64,000 nucleotides of DNA from Deltaproteobacteria bacterium RBG_13_43_22 (GTDB lineage Bacteria > Desulfobacterota > RBG-13-43-22): positions 33,214 to 97,213 of the forward strand of contig MGQB01000017.1 of the NCBI GenBank assembly GCA_001797675.1, read 5' to 3'. The notes below the pieces were generated by a model, which was not told where the DNA came from, made no database searches, and saw only the letters and a program-made list of their open reading frames with translations. The position numbers were made by a program, and so were the translations under genes. This document shows, in pieces, positions 8,255 to 16,200 of this stretch. The first letter of the stretch is position 1. Each line of letters opens with the position of its first letter.

Positions 8255-8350
8255 AATTTGGGATTATAGGCAATAGGCAATGGGCAAAAGGCTATAGGTA
8301 AAAGCTTTTCCTCCTCAGTATTTGCTGCCCATAGCCTATCGCCCTTTTTT
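8255..8350. repeat. Dispersed repeat of the GGCAATAGGCAA type
   Basis: The gap between tusA and the NarI-like gene contains GGCAATAGGCAATGGGCAAA and, toward the tusA side, the roughly complementary GCCCATAGCCTATCGCCC. A related stretch lies at 21253-21310. The two halves can fold back on each other, so this may be a REP-like element in the operon's mRNA. Confidence 0.5.
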
Positions 8351-8356
8351 GAAAAA

Positions 8357-8596
8357 TTATTTATCCCTTTTGATATAAATTTTGATAACCCCATCCCCCT
8401 GATCGGTTTTGAGGATCTCATTGCCGCTGGTCCTGGCCCAGGCCGGGAAATCCGCCAAGGCCCCCGGGTCGGTCGTTATGGCTTCAATAACTTGTCCCAC
8501 CTGGACCTCTTTTATCCCTTTGCTGACCTTGACCACCGGCATGGGACAGGGAAGCCCTTTCAGATCCATCACTTTGTCGACTTTGATTTCTTCCAT
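8357..8596 (-). CDS. TusA-family sulfurtransferase (sulfur carrier)
   Basis: This 79-residue protein is a complete TusA/SirA-like domain: strand DLKGLPCPMPVV with the CPxP motif and carrier Cys17, the helix following it, and a C-terminal strand pair DGVIKIYIKR. The family accepts persulfide sulfur and hands it on, as in tRNA thiolation or dissimilatory sulfur oxidation. Its place between a DsrE-like protein and an HdrD-like complex suggests sulfur transfer linked to energy metabolism rather than tRNA modification, which is inference. AAGGAGGAAAAATTC gives a strong ribosome site. It lies 19 bases after the dsrE-like gene. Confidence 0.92.
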   Translation of the reverse strand: MEEIKVDKVMDLKGLPCPMPVVKVSKGIKEVQVGQVIEAITTDPGALADFPAWARTSGNEILKTDQGDGVIKIYIKRDK

Positions 8597-8615
8597 GAAT
8601 TTTTCCTCCTTACCG

Positions 8616-9164
8616 CTATATGAATAATTGTATTTTACTATGCATGGCTTCTTCCAGAAATTTGGCCACCCCGCAATAGGTTAAGTCAGGATAATTGATC
8701 ATCTCTTCCCGTTTAAAACCCATCAGATCCATAGACATTTCACATACAAAAATCTTAACCCCCAGTTCCCCAGCCATCTCAAGCATCTGTTCCAGGGAAG
8801 CGACATTTTTCTTTTTCATCAGCGATTTCATCATGGCCGTTCCCATGCCGGCCATATTCATCTTGGATAACTTGACCTGCCCGGTCCCTTTAGGCAGCAT
8901 GGTTCCGAACATGGCTCCCATCATATCTTTCCCTGCGACTTTCTTTAGCTTGTCCCTCAACAGCGGGGTACCCCAGAAGGTAAAAAACATAACCACCTCC
9001 AACCCCATGGCCACAGCGCCGGTGGCAATAACAAAGGCGGCCAGTGCTTTATCCAGATCACCGCTGAAAACGATCATAGAAATTTTATTTTCCGCTTGAT
9101 TAACGGCCAGATTCTCCAGTTGAGCTTTCAGGCCTGCTATCTGGTTTTGAAGTTCTTCTTCCAT
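8616..9164 (-). CDS. DsrE/DsrF/DrsH-like (DsrE2-type) sulfur-carrier protein
   Basis: The protein has 182 residues: an N-terminal coiled coil (about 1-25), then a DsrE-like Rossmann-type domain with IVFSGDLDKALAAFVIATGA and GLEVVMFFTFWG. It also has a Met- and Lys-rich central loop (LSKMNMAGMGTAMMKSLMKK) and the VKIFVCEMSMDLMG strand with Cys141, the likely sulfur-binding residue. Such DsrE2 proteins partner TusA in persulfide relay in sulfur oxidisers and appear in many anaerobes. The larger central insertion and hydrophobic strands suggest membrane association. It follows the marR gene by 62 bases and begins the structural part of the operon. Confidence 0.88.
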   Translation of the reverse strand: MEEELQNQIAGLKAQLENLAVNQAENKISMIVFSGDLDKALAAFVIATGAVAMGLEVVMFFTFWGTPLLRDKLKKVAGKDMMGAMFGTMLPKGTGQVKLSKMNMAGMGTAMMKSLMKKKNVASLEQMLEMAGELGVKIFVCEMSMDLMGFKREEMINYPDLTYCGVAKFLEEAMHSKIQLFI

Positions 9165-9226
9165 TGAAACCCCCTCGTTTAGTAATTAATAGTTATTAGT
9201 ATTAACAAATTATTGATTCTTCTCAT

Positions 9227-9706
9227 TCAAAATAATTTTGCCTTAACCACCTTCATGGAAGATCGAAGCAATTCCAACGAATGAAGGACCGATTTCCGGT
9301 CTTCCGGTTTCAAATTCATCAATAATTCATTATGGATCTCTTTGATAAAATTGTCGATTTCCGAAGTTTTTTTCAAGCCGGAGGTCGTCAGGCTGAATAA
9401 CTTGACCCGGGCATCTTCAGGATCATCGATAGACTGGACCAGCTTTTTGTTTAGTAATCCTTCCATAATTTTGGTCACCCGGCTTTTGGCCACTTCCAAT
9501 TTCTGAGCAATCCCTTTTACCGTCAGATATTTTTCGTTATGAAACAAGAGGAGGCAACGGAGTTCGGCCGGTGTAAGAAGAAATTTATGCGACTGAAACA
9601 ACACTCTTTCCTGACAACAGTGAATGATTTCTTCTATCAAATCTCTTAGATGCCCTGCCTGAAATACAATCAAGCTTTCAGCATTATTTCTGTAAATCTT
9701 GTTCAT
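9227..9706 (-). CDS. MarR-family transcriptional regulator of the sulfur-carrier operon
   Basis: The 159-residue protein has the MarR winged-helix layout: dimer helices at both ends, RCLLLFHNEKYLTVKGIAQ, the recognition helix LEVAKSRVTKIMEGLLNK and the wing LVQSIDDPEDARVKLFSLT. I prefer ATG 9706 over the TTG 39 bases upstream because that TTG is part of a strong promoter (TTGACA-N17-TATTAT) and the intervening residues resemble no MarR N terminus. It heads the dsrE-tusA-narI-hdrD operon and is divergent from larA, so autoregulation plus control of either side is plausible. Its ligand is unknown. Confidence 0.85.
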   Translation of the reverse strand: MNKIYRNNAESLIVFQAGHLRDLIEEIIHCCQERVLFQSHKFLLTPAELRCLLLFHNEKYLTVKGIAQKLEVAKSRVTKIMEGLLNKKLVQSIDDPEDARVKLFSLTTSGLKKTSEIDNFIKEIHNELLMNLKPEDRKSVLHSLELLRSSMKVVKAKLF

Positions 9707-9718
9707 AGTGTTAACAAT
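9700..9718. promoter_or_regulatory. Candidate MarR operator overlapping the start of marR
   Basis: On the minus strand, TTGTTAACACTATGAACAA has half-sites TTGTT and AACAA nine bases apart. It overlaps the transcription start and the initiator ATG, which would suit autorepression. The assignment is inference from position and symmetry. Confidence 0.4.
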
Positions 9719-9745
9719 AATAAGATCGTTTGGTTTTGTTGTCAA
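9717..9745 (-). promoter_or_regulatory. Promoter of the marR-dsrE-tusA operon
   Basis: Reading the minus strand, TTGACA (9745-9740), a 17-base spacer and TATTAT (9722-9717) form a near-consensus sigma-70 promoter. The predicted start of transcription lies only a few bases before ATG 9706, so the message would be leaderless or nearly so. Confidence 0.65.
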
Positions 9746-9797
9746 GAGAAAAGTGAACGGATCTTTTCGCTTGACTATTTAAAGGCTTAGGTTTTCA

Positions 9798-9827
9798 TTG
9801 ACAGAGAAATCCTTCTTAACCTATACT
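9798..9827 (+). promoter_or_regulatory. Candidate promoter for larA and the ECF genes
   Basis: TTGACA (9798-9803) and TATACT (9822-9827) are 18 bases apart on the plus strand, about 60 bases before the larA ATG, and face away from the marR promoter. Confidence 0.55.
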
Positions 9828-9885
9828 CGTTCTCATTCATAATAAAATACACCTCATGAACCATCTTCAGCAGGAGGAAACAAAT

Positions 9886-11142
9886 ATGCAAAAAATTTCT
9901 GTGCCATCCCGCCTTTGGTATGAGAATCAAGAACGAGAATTGACCTTTCCGGATCGATGGATGGTCGAAAATCTCAACTCTCCCGGTTTTGAAAAAACCG
10001 GTCTGACTTCCCGACAAATTAAAGAAAAAATTGATAACCCCATAGAAGGGCCGCCTTTGGAAGAATTAGCCCAGAGGAAAAAACAGGCAGTCATTGTCTT
10101 TGACGATATGACCCGTCCCACACCGGTCAAGGACATTGCCTCCCATATCGTCGCAGCTCTCCATAGGGCCGGTCTAAAAAAAGACCAGATCCGTTTTATC
10201 TGGGCCTTGGGCGGACATGGGGCTTATGACATGATCAATGCCCGCAAGAAATTGGGGGAAGCAATCGTGGAAAACTATGTTGTCTTCAATCATGACCCTT
10301 TTCAGAACACCGTTCGGGTCGGAAAGACCCCGACCGGGGTGGAACTCTGGTTCAACCGGGAATTTATGGCTTGTGACCTGAAGATCGGTATCGGCTGTAT
10401 CACCCCACATGTCCATGTGGGCTTCGGCGGAGGGGCCAAGCTGATCCTCCCCGGGGTGGCCGGGATCGAAACCATCAACCAGTTCCATAATCAGCTTTCC
10501 AGGGATCCATCGCGTACCGGCCTGGGCAACTTCGAAAATAACATCCTTCGGGCTGAGTGTGATGCCGCCGGGGATGCGGTGGGACTCAATTTCAAAGTGG
10601 ATTGCCTGGTCAACCGCCGGGGCGAGATCACCAATCTCTTTGCCGGCCCTTTCCGGGCCACCCACGAAGCCGGAGGGCAAGAGGGGAAGGAACATTACGG
10701 GATTCCCTTTTGTAACGGGTTTGATCTGACGGTCAGCAACGCCTATGGAAAGGCCAATGAATCGGCTATCGCCCTGGGTCTGGGTTTGCAGACCTTGAAA
10801 CCCGGGGTAGGGGTTGTAGTCTTGATCTCCGATGCTCCTGAGGGACAGGTCCCCCATTATGTGTTTCGTGCCTGGGGTTCGGATTACGGGGGACGCCAAT
10901 ATACACCCCGGACTAAAGGTCTCATCCCCCATTTGACTAAAAAATTGATCGTTTTGGCCCCTTATCCTGATCGAACAAGTTTGGACCTGATCTGTCATGT
11001 CGATGACGCCGTTTTTGTAAAAACCTGGCCGGAGTGCCTGGATATGCTGGAAAAGGAGTTTCCCGGAGAGGCCAGGGTGGCCGTGATTCAAGACGGGACC
11101 ATGCAATATATGAAAACAGTAAAAACGGGTAACACAGAATAA
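9886..11142 (+). CDS. LarA-family nickel-pincer racemase/epimerase (DUF2088)
   Basis: At 418 residues this is a full LarA homologue. LarA interconverts D- and L-lactate with a nickel-pincer nucleotide; relatives act on other 2-hydroxy acids. Key residues fall almost at Lactobacillus numbering: the DDMTRP motif (73-78), His111 in GGHG, His175 in the TPHVHVGFGGG loop, Lys185 in GGGAKLILPG (the pincer attachment lysine) and His201 after ETINQF. A C-terminal domain follows. Start 9886 has AGCAGGAGGAAACAAAT upstream; an earlier ATG at 9856 would only translate the ribosome site. LarB, LarC and LarE, needed to make the cofactor, are not in the window. The ECF transporter genes follow in the same direction. 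Confidence 0.9.
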   Translation: MQKISVPSRLWYENQERELTFPDRWMVENLNSPGFEKTGLTSRQIKEKIDNPIEGPPLEELAQRKKQAVIVFDDMTRPTPVKDIASHIVAALHRAGLKKDQIRFIWALGGHGAYDMINARKKLGEAIVENYVVFNHDPFQNTVRVGKTPTGVELWFNREFMACDLKIGIGCITPHVHVGFGGGAKLILPGVAGIETINQFHNQLSRDPSRTGLGNFENNILRAECDAAGDAVGLNFKVDCLVNRRGEITNLFAGPFRATHEAGGQEGKEHYGIPFCNGFDLTVSNAYGKANESAIALGLGLQTLKPGVGVVVLISDAPEGQVPHYVFRAWGSDYGGRQYTPRTKGLIPHLTKKLIVLAPYPDRTSLDLICHVDDAVFVKTWPECLDMLEKEFPGEARVAVIQDGTMQYMKTVKTGNTE

Positions 11143-11172
11143 TCTCGCATCCGCCTGTGGGGACCATTTAAC

Positions 11173-11259
11173 GTGAAAAAGGATTCCAGGATTCAAGGGG
11201 TCAAGGATTCAAGTGAAAGGCATGGCAGTTAAAACCCTTGACCCCTATTTTCGAACTTA
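11173..11259. repeat. Dispersed repeat, GTGAAAGGC family (copy 1)
   Basis: Between larA and the S-component gene lies a copy of a repeat whose core reads GGTCAAGG ... GTGAAAGGCATGGCAGTTAA and ends with CTATTTTCGAAC. Related copies occur at 37381-37481, 38760-38910 (inverted), 42588-42690 and shorter ones elsewhere. AAGGGGTCAAGG and CCTTGACCCC within it can pair. Confidence 0.65.
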
Positions 11260-11274
11260 GGAAAGGAGGATATC

Positions 11275-12021
11275 ATGAAAGGCATTTTTACCATGTGGAA
11301 AAACACCCGGATGATCATCCTGACTGCGGTTTGTGCGGCCATCTACAGCGCCGCCCTGCTGGCCTTTAAAACCGCCATTCCCCTGATCCCCGGCATCACC
11401 GAGGTCAGGGTGGGCAACATTTTTCCTATGCCCTTTGGGCTGATGTTCGGACCGGCCGGTGCCTGGGGGTCGGCCATCGGCAATCTGATCGGCGACATCT
11501 TCGGCGGAACACTGACCCCTTCTTCTCTGGCCGGTTTTGTGGGGAATTTCCTTCTCGGCTATCTGCCCTATACGCTTTGGACCAACCTGGTTCCCTTTCA
11601 TCATAAAACATTCCGTTGGGAAGCTGGCGCCTGGCTTAATTGGGTGGCCTATTTCATTATAGCTTTTATCTCCTCAACGGCCTGTGCTGTGGTCATCAGT
11701 ATTTTTGTCGATTTCATGGGCGTGGTTCCTTATAAGGTCCTGGTCAAAATTATCACCCTGAATAATACTCTGGGTAGTTTCATCGGGGTTATTTTACTAA
11801 CCTCGGTCTTTAAGCTGGTCAAAGACCACCTTCAACTATATTGGGGTGATGTTATGGAAGAGGCCGACCAGGGTAAACCCATAGCCGGACCCTTGGGAGC
11901 CTGGCTGGTCACCATAGCCTCTCTGTTTGGTCTATTCGGAGGGCTGTTGGCTGATTTTCAGGTGGGTATCCTGGGCTGGATTTCTACCGCAGCTATCTTG
12001 ATCGGAAGTTTTTTACTTTAA
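11275..12021 (+). CDS. ECF transporter S component, substrate unknown
   Basis: The 248-residue integral membrane protein has about six helices and the glycine-rich segment MPFGLMFGPAGAWGSAIGNL followed by IGDIFGG, as in vitamin or metal S components of energy-coupling-factor transporters (QueT/EcfS type). It lacks the N-terminal Met-His motif of CbiM/NikM nickel-cobalt components, so despite the LarA neighbour a metal substrate is not indicated. A lactate-like acid or cofactor precursor is possible. AGGAAAGGAGGATATC gives a strong ribosome site. It starts a complete S-A-T set. Confidence 0.75.
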   Translation: MKGIFTMWKNTRMIILTAVCAAIYSAALLAFKTAIPLIPGITEVRVGNIFPMPFGLMFGPAGAWGSAIGNLIGDIFGGTLTPSSLAGFVGNFLLGYLPYTLWTNLVPFHHKTFRWEAGAWLNWVAYFIIAFISSTACAVVISIFVDFMGVVPYKVLVKIITLNNTLGSFIGVILLTSVFKLVKDHLQLYWGDVMEEADQGKPIAGPLGAWLVTIASLFGLFGGLLADFQVGILGWISTAAILIGSFLL

Positions 12022-12138
12022 CATCAAACGGAAGAACCAAGAATCCAGAAGCTAGAAGCCAGAAAAAAAGGCTGATTAAGAATCATGCAAAAATTATTTT
12101 AAGATTGGTCAGGAATCCTATCACCCGTCGCTTTGATT

Positions 12139-13812
12139 ATGAGCATCGCTGTTTCCATCGAAAACCTGTCTTTTACCTATACCGGGAAAGAAACCCCGGC
12201 TTTAAAAAACATCCAGGCGCAGGTTGAAGACGGTTCGTTGGTCTGTATCATGGGGCATGGAGGGGCCGGAAAATCGTCTCTTTGTTATACCCTGAATGCC
12301 CTGATCCCAAAATTTTTCCGGGGCGTTTATCAGGGCCGGGTCCTGGTTAAAGGGAAAGAGGCCGCGGGATCGACGGTTGCCGGTCTATCCCGCCAGGTAG
12401 GACTGGTCTTTCAGGATTTTGAGTCGCAGCTCTTTTCCACCAATGTAGAGTTGGAAATGGCCTTTGGTCCGGAAAACCACGGCTTCCCGCGTCCTGATAT
12501 AGAAAGACGAATTAAGCGATATCTGGGAGCCGTCCATCTGGACCACCTCAGGGGGCGCCAGCCGGCCACCCTCTCCGGCGGACAGAAACAACGTCTGGCT
12601 ATCGGTTCGGTCCTGACCTTGGAACCCGATATCCTGGTCCTGGATGAACCGACCACCGATCTGGATCCTCTGGGAGCGGAAGAGGTGCTGGTCATAGCCC
12701 GGAAGCTAAGAGAAGAGGGCCGCACCTTGGTGATGGTAGCCCCGGAGCCGGAAATGGTCGTAGATGCCGATCAAATATGGTTGATGCGGGAGGGGGAACT
12801 GGTTTCTCGGGGGTCCCCCGAAGAGATTCTGAAAGATTTTTCAAGGCTGTCGTCTTCCGGAATCAAACCTCCAGCCCTGATGGAGCTGTTTCAAAACATG
12901 GGCTGGCCCGGGCAGCCCATGACAGTAACAGAGGCTATGGCCCTGATTGACCGTAATGACTGGGTCCAAAAACGGGATACTCCTACACCGGGAACCTCCC
13001 TTCGGTCGGGAGACCCGTTTATCCTGCAAACCGAGGAGTTGGAATATTGTTATCCCCTTCAGGAAGTTAAGGCCCTGCGGGGAATCAACTGGAACGTTAG
13101 AGAAGGTGAATTTGTGGCCCTTTTGGGCCAGAATGGCTCCGGTAAGACCACCCTGGCCAAACACTGTAATGGTCTGTTAAAGCCCACAGGAGGCCGCATG
13201 CTGGTTCGGGGAAAACCAACGGCGGCTTTCAGCCATAAGGATCTGGCTCAAGAAGTGGGATACGTTTTTCAAAATCCGGATCATCAGATCTTCGCCAAAA
13301 CGGTTGAAGAGGAAATCAGCTTTGGTCCGAAGGTCTTGGGTATGGACCCCAAAACAATCCGGGAGCGGATGGCCGAGGCCCTGGAAGTCGTTGAGTTGCA
13401 GGGTTATGAAAAGCAGCTCCCTTTTACACTCACCAAGGGGGAAAGGCAGCGAGTAGCCGTAGCCTCTGTACTGGCTGTACAGCCCCAGGTCATTATCCTG
13501 GATGAACCGACCACCGGACTGGATTATCTCCATCAGCGGAGCATGATGGACCTTCTAAGGCGTTTGAATCAAAAAGGGCACACCATTATTATCATCACCC
13601 ATTCCATGTGGGTGGCGGCCGAGTATGCCCACCGAACCGTTGTCTTAAAAGAGGGGGCGATTATCCTGGATGGCCCTACCCGCCAGGTTTTTGCCCAGGA
13701 ATCCATATTGGCCGGGGCTTCTCTGGCTCCACCTCCCCTGGTGCAAATCAGCAACCGGATCGGCCTCCAGGCCCTGACCCTGGAACAAATGGTTCAGGAA
13801 CTCAAAGAATGA
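12139..13812 (+). CDS. ECF transporter fused double ATPase (EcfA-EcfA')
   Basis: The 557-residue protein fuses two ABC ATPase domains that energise the ECF transporter. Domain 1 (about 1-230) has Walker A GHGGAGKSSL, signature LSGGQKQRL and Walker B ILVLDEPTTDLDP. Domain 2 (about 290-525) has Walker A GQNGSGKTTL, a degenerate signature LTKGERQRV and Walker B VIILDEPTTGLD. The fusion replaces the usual EcfA1/EcfA2 pair. The second signature has lost SGG, so one composite ATP site may be weaker; that is inference. ATG 12139 is preferred to TTG 12133. Its stop overlaps the T-component ATG by four bases (ATGA), indicating translational coupling. Confidence 0.9.
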   Translation: MSIAVSIENLSFTYTGKETPALKNIQAQVEDGSLVCIMGHGGAGKSSLCYTLNALIPKFFRGVYQGRVLVKGKEAAGSTVAGLSRQVGLVFQDFESQLFSTNVELEMAFGPENHGFPRPDIERRIKRYLGAVHLDHLRGRQPATLSGGQKQRLAIGSVLTLEPDILVLDEPTTDLDPLGAEEVLVIARKLREEGRTLVMVAPEPEMVVDADQIWLMREGELVSRGSPEEILKDFSRLSSSGIKPPALMELFQNMGWPGQPMTVTEAMALIDRNDWVQKRDTPTPGTSLRSGDPFILQTEELEYCYPLQEVKALRGINWNVREGEFVALLGQNGSGKTTLAKHCNGLLKPTGGRMLVRGKPTAAFSHKDLAQEVGYVFQNPDHQIFAKTVEEEISFGPKVLGMDPKTIRERMAEALEVVELQGYEKQLPFTLTKGERQRVAVASVLAVQPQVIILDEPTTGLDYLHQRSMMDLLRRLNQKGHTIIIITHSMWVAAEYAHRTVVLKEGAIILDGPTRQVFAQESILAGASLAPPPLVQISNRIGLQALTLEQMVQELKE

Positions 13813-14603
13813 ATATATTCCTTTATCTTGATGAAAATACCCTGATCCACCGCTTAGATCCGCGGACCAAGCTGGTTTCCGCCGTGATTCTTTTCGGCAT
13901 CTGTCTGTGTTTTAATCATCCTTTATATTTGGCCTTCATAAGCGGGGGGGTGGTACTGACGGCCCTCTGGGCCAGGGCCCTACCCAATTTCTGGAGGCTT
14001 CGCTATATCCTTTTACTGCTCATCCTTTTCAGCTTTGTCTTGTGGCCTTTTTTTGTCCCCGGGCCGACCCGGTGGTGGGCCTGGGGACCCTTTCAGGTCA
14101 GCCGGGAATCGGTCCTTTATGGCCTGGCCATGGGCCTGAGGTTGGCCACCTTTGTCGGGATCGGGCTGATCTTTCTTTCCACGACCCGCAATGAGGAACT
14201 GACCAACGGCTTGATCCGCATGGGGGTTCCCTATCCACTGGCCTTTGCCCTTTCCACGGCCCTGCGATTAGTGCCGACCTTTGCCGGGGCCGGGGCGACG
14301 ATCATTCAGGCCCAAGTTTCCCGCGGTCTTGATCTGGAATCGGGGAGTATCTTTAAACGGATGGGTAAATTCATTCCCCAGGCCGTGCCCCTTTTTATTT
14401 ATGCCATTCATCACACCAACACCCTGGCCATGGCCTTGGAGTCCAAAGGATTCGATCCCCAGGCCAAACGGACTTTTTATTACGAACCCCGGATGCAGCG
14501 GGTTGATTATTGGGTAATAGGTTTTTTCATCCTGCTTCTGACGGCTCTGCTTTATCTGCGGTTGGGAATGGGATTAGGGGTGGTTATCAGGGGCAGGCTT
14601 TGA
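13809..14603 (+). CDS. ECF transporter T component (EcfT/CbiQ family)
   Basis: The 264-residue membrane protein starts MNIFLYLDENTLIHRLDPRTKL, the typical EcfT N terminus. It has about six helices and cytoplasmic coupling segments AQVSRGLDLESG and AMALESKGFDPQ, which correspond to the A-R-G motifs that dock the ATPases. It transmits ATPase movements to the S component. The start at 13809 overlaps the ATPase stop in ATGA; an apparent earlier start lies inside the ATPase gene in another frame. It ends the S-A-T cassette. Confidence 0.9.
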   Translation: MNIFLYLDENTLIHRLDPRTKLVSAVILFGICLCFNHPLYLAFISGGVVLTALWARALPNFWRLRYILLLLILFSFVLWPFFVPGPTRWWAWGPFQVSRESVLYGLAMGLRLATFVGIGLIFLSTTRNEELTNGLIRMGVPYPLAFALSTALRLVPTFAGAGATIIQAQVSRGLDLESGSIFKRMGKFIPQAVPLFIYAIHHTNTLAMALESKGFDPQAKRTFYYEPRMQRVDYWVIGFFILLLTALLYLRLGMGLGVVIRGRL

Positions 14604-14736
14604 AAATAAGAAGGAAATAGAGGGATTTCGGACCGCATTTTTTCTTCCTTGCCTGTCTTCCCATTTAATGGTATTCATATATAAAAACTATCCATCTGTC
14701 TAAACGGATTCATAGTTTCATTAAATAAACTTTCGT

Positions 14737-14782
14737 CATCGCCCGCATTTCCTTGAACAAATATAGGCCAATGCGGGCGATG
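14737..14782. terminator. Strong hairpin after the ECF operon
   Basis: CATCGCCCGCATT (14737-14749) and AATGCGGGCGATG (14770-14782) form a perfect 13-bp stem with a 20-base loop, followed by TCTCTTTT. It sits between the T-component gene and the next gene, so a rho-independent terminator is the simplest reading. The long loop and imperfect T-run leave a regulatory leader possible. Confidence 0.5.
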
Positions 14783-14820
14783 TCTCTTTTGGCCCGTTAT
14801 TATGCGGGAATGAGATATTC

Positions 14821-16149
14821 ATGGACTCCGGCACCTCCAACCTGACCTATAAACAAATTTTCCTGTTCTGGCTCCCCCTGGAATCCACCTGGCTGATGAT
14901 GGCCATGGAAGGGGCTCTGATGAGCGCCATTATCGCCCGTATGGCCGCCCCCAAATTCAATCTGGCTGCTTTTGGGGTGGCCTTTTCCTTTCTCCTGATT
15001 CTGGAGGCCCCGATCATGATGATCATCAGCGCCACAACCGCTCTGGTGATCGATAAGGATTCATTTTTAAAAATGCGGCGATTTACTTTTATCCTGACTA
15101 TAATCGTCACTTTAATGATGGGAATTACTGTTTTGCCGCCTGTTTTTTCCTTCTTTTGCCAAAAGCTGATCGGCCTGCCGGATCATGTCACCCGACTTAC
15201 CTATACGGCCGTTCTTATTTTCATTCCCGTTCCCTGGGCCATAGGGTACCGTCGTTTTTATCAGGGGGTCTTGATACGCCACAATCAAACCCGTTTTGTT
15301 GCCTTTGGAACAGCCATCCGGTTGAGCGGTCTGACTTTTTGCGGATTGGCTCTTTATCGGTTTTCCTTACTGGATGGGGTGGCTGTTGGAGCCTTTAGCC
15401 TTTTATCCGCTGTTATCCTGGAAGCGTTTTCCAGCCGGATCATGGCCCAGGGTATTATTCGCCGTCTGCTTTCGGAGATCGAACTTAAAGGGGCACCCAA
15501 GCAGGAGACTTTGACCTATCCGGCCATTGTCAAGTTTTATTTGCCCTTGGCCATGACCTCCCTCTTGGCTTTGGGAGTTCAGCCTGCGGTGACCTTCTTT
15601 GTCGGGAAAAGTCGTCTGGCCATCGAATCTCTGGCTGTGCTTCCAGTTATTTCCGGGCTACTCTTTCTTTTTATGAGCTGCGGTATGTCCTATCATGAGG
15701 TCGGTATCGCCCTGCTGGGAAATCAGAATCGAAATTATAAGAAATTGGGTAGCTTTGCTTTGGGTCTGGGTGTGATTACCGTTTTGCTGCTGGTCTGTAT
15801 CGGATTCACTCCTTTATCTCATTTCTGGTTCCGCAGGGTTTCGGGGCTGTCTGTTGAATTAACCCAATTCGCCGTGTCCCCAATAAAAATATTGACCATT
15901 ATGCCCGGATTATGGATGCTGCTCTCTTTTCAGCGTTCGGTCCTAGTCAGTAACCGAAATACCGGGCCAATGACTTACGCTACCGGGCTGGAACTGCTGA
16001 TTGTCCTGGCTACCCTTTTCGTTGCCGTAAGCTACTTGAATGCCGTCGGGGCTATTGCGGCGGCTGTGGCCCTCATTCTGGGTCGAATCGGCGGCATACT
16101 ATGTCTTGTTCGGCCTTTTTTACGGGTCCTTAAAAGAACCGAAGCATAA
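14821..16149 (+). CDS. MOP-superfamily (ANKH/MATE-like) membrane transporter
   Basis: The 442-residue protein has about 12 hydrophobic helices in two halves. The opening LTYKQIFLFWLPLESTWLMM and the ALMSAIIARM segment resemble bacterial relatives of ANKH (progressive ankylosis) within the MATE/MOP exporter superfamily. Human ANKH moves pyrophosphate, ATP or citrate out of cells; the substrate of bacterial members is unknown. There is no ribosome site of note before ATG 14821. The strong hairpin upstream probably separates it from the ECF operon. Confidence 0.7.
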   Translation: MDSGTSNLTYKQIFLFWLPLESTWLMMAMEGALMSAIIARMAAPKFNLAAFGVAFSFLLILEAPIMMIISATTALVIDKDSFLKMRRFTFILTIIVTLMMGITVLPPVFSFFCQKLIGLPDHVTRLTYTAVLIFIPVPWAIGYRRFYQGVLIRHNQTRFVAFGTAIRLSGLTFCGLALYRFSLLDGVAVGAFSLLSAVILEAFSSRIMAQGIIRRLLSEIELKGAPKQETLTYPAIVKFYLPLAMTSLLALGVQPAVTFFVGKSRLAIESLAVLPVISGLLFLFMSCGMSYHEVGIALLGNQNRNYKKLGSFALGLGVITVLLLVCIGFTPLSHFWFRRVSGLSVELTQFAVSPIKILTIMPGLWMLLSFQRSVLVSNRNTGPMTYATGLELLIVLATLFVAVSYLNAVGAIAAAVALILGRIGGILCLVRPFLRVLKRTEA

Positions 16150-16200
16150 ATTCCTTAAACATCGGGATTTTGAAGCTTCTAAAAATGGAGGGAAAAACAC

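Noticed and set aside
8176..8421. 82-codon N-terminal extension of the NarI-like protein
   Set aside because: It translates a dispersed repeat and bypasses a good AGGAGG site at ATG 8175.
13608..13808. 67-codon upstream extension of the ECF T component
   Set aside because: It lies inside the ATPase gene in another frame and is not membrane-like; ATGA overlap at 13809-13812 marks the true start.
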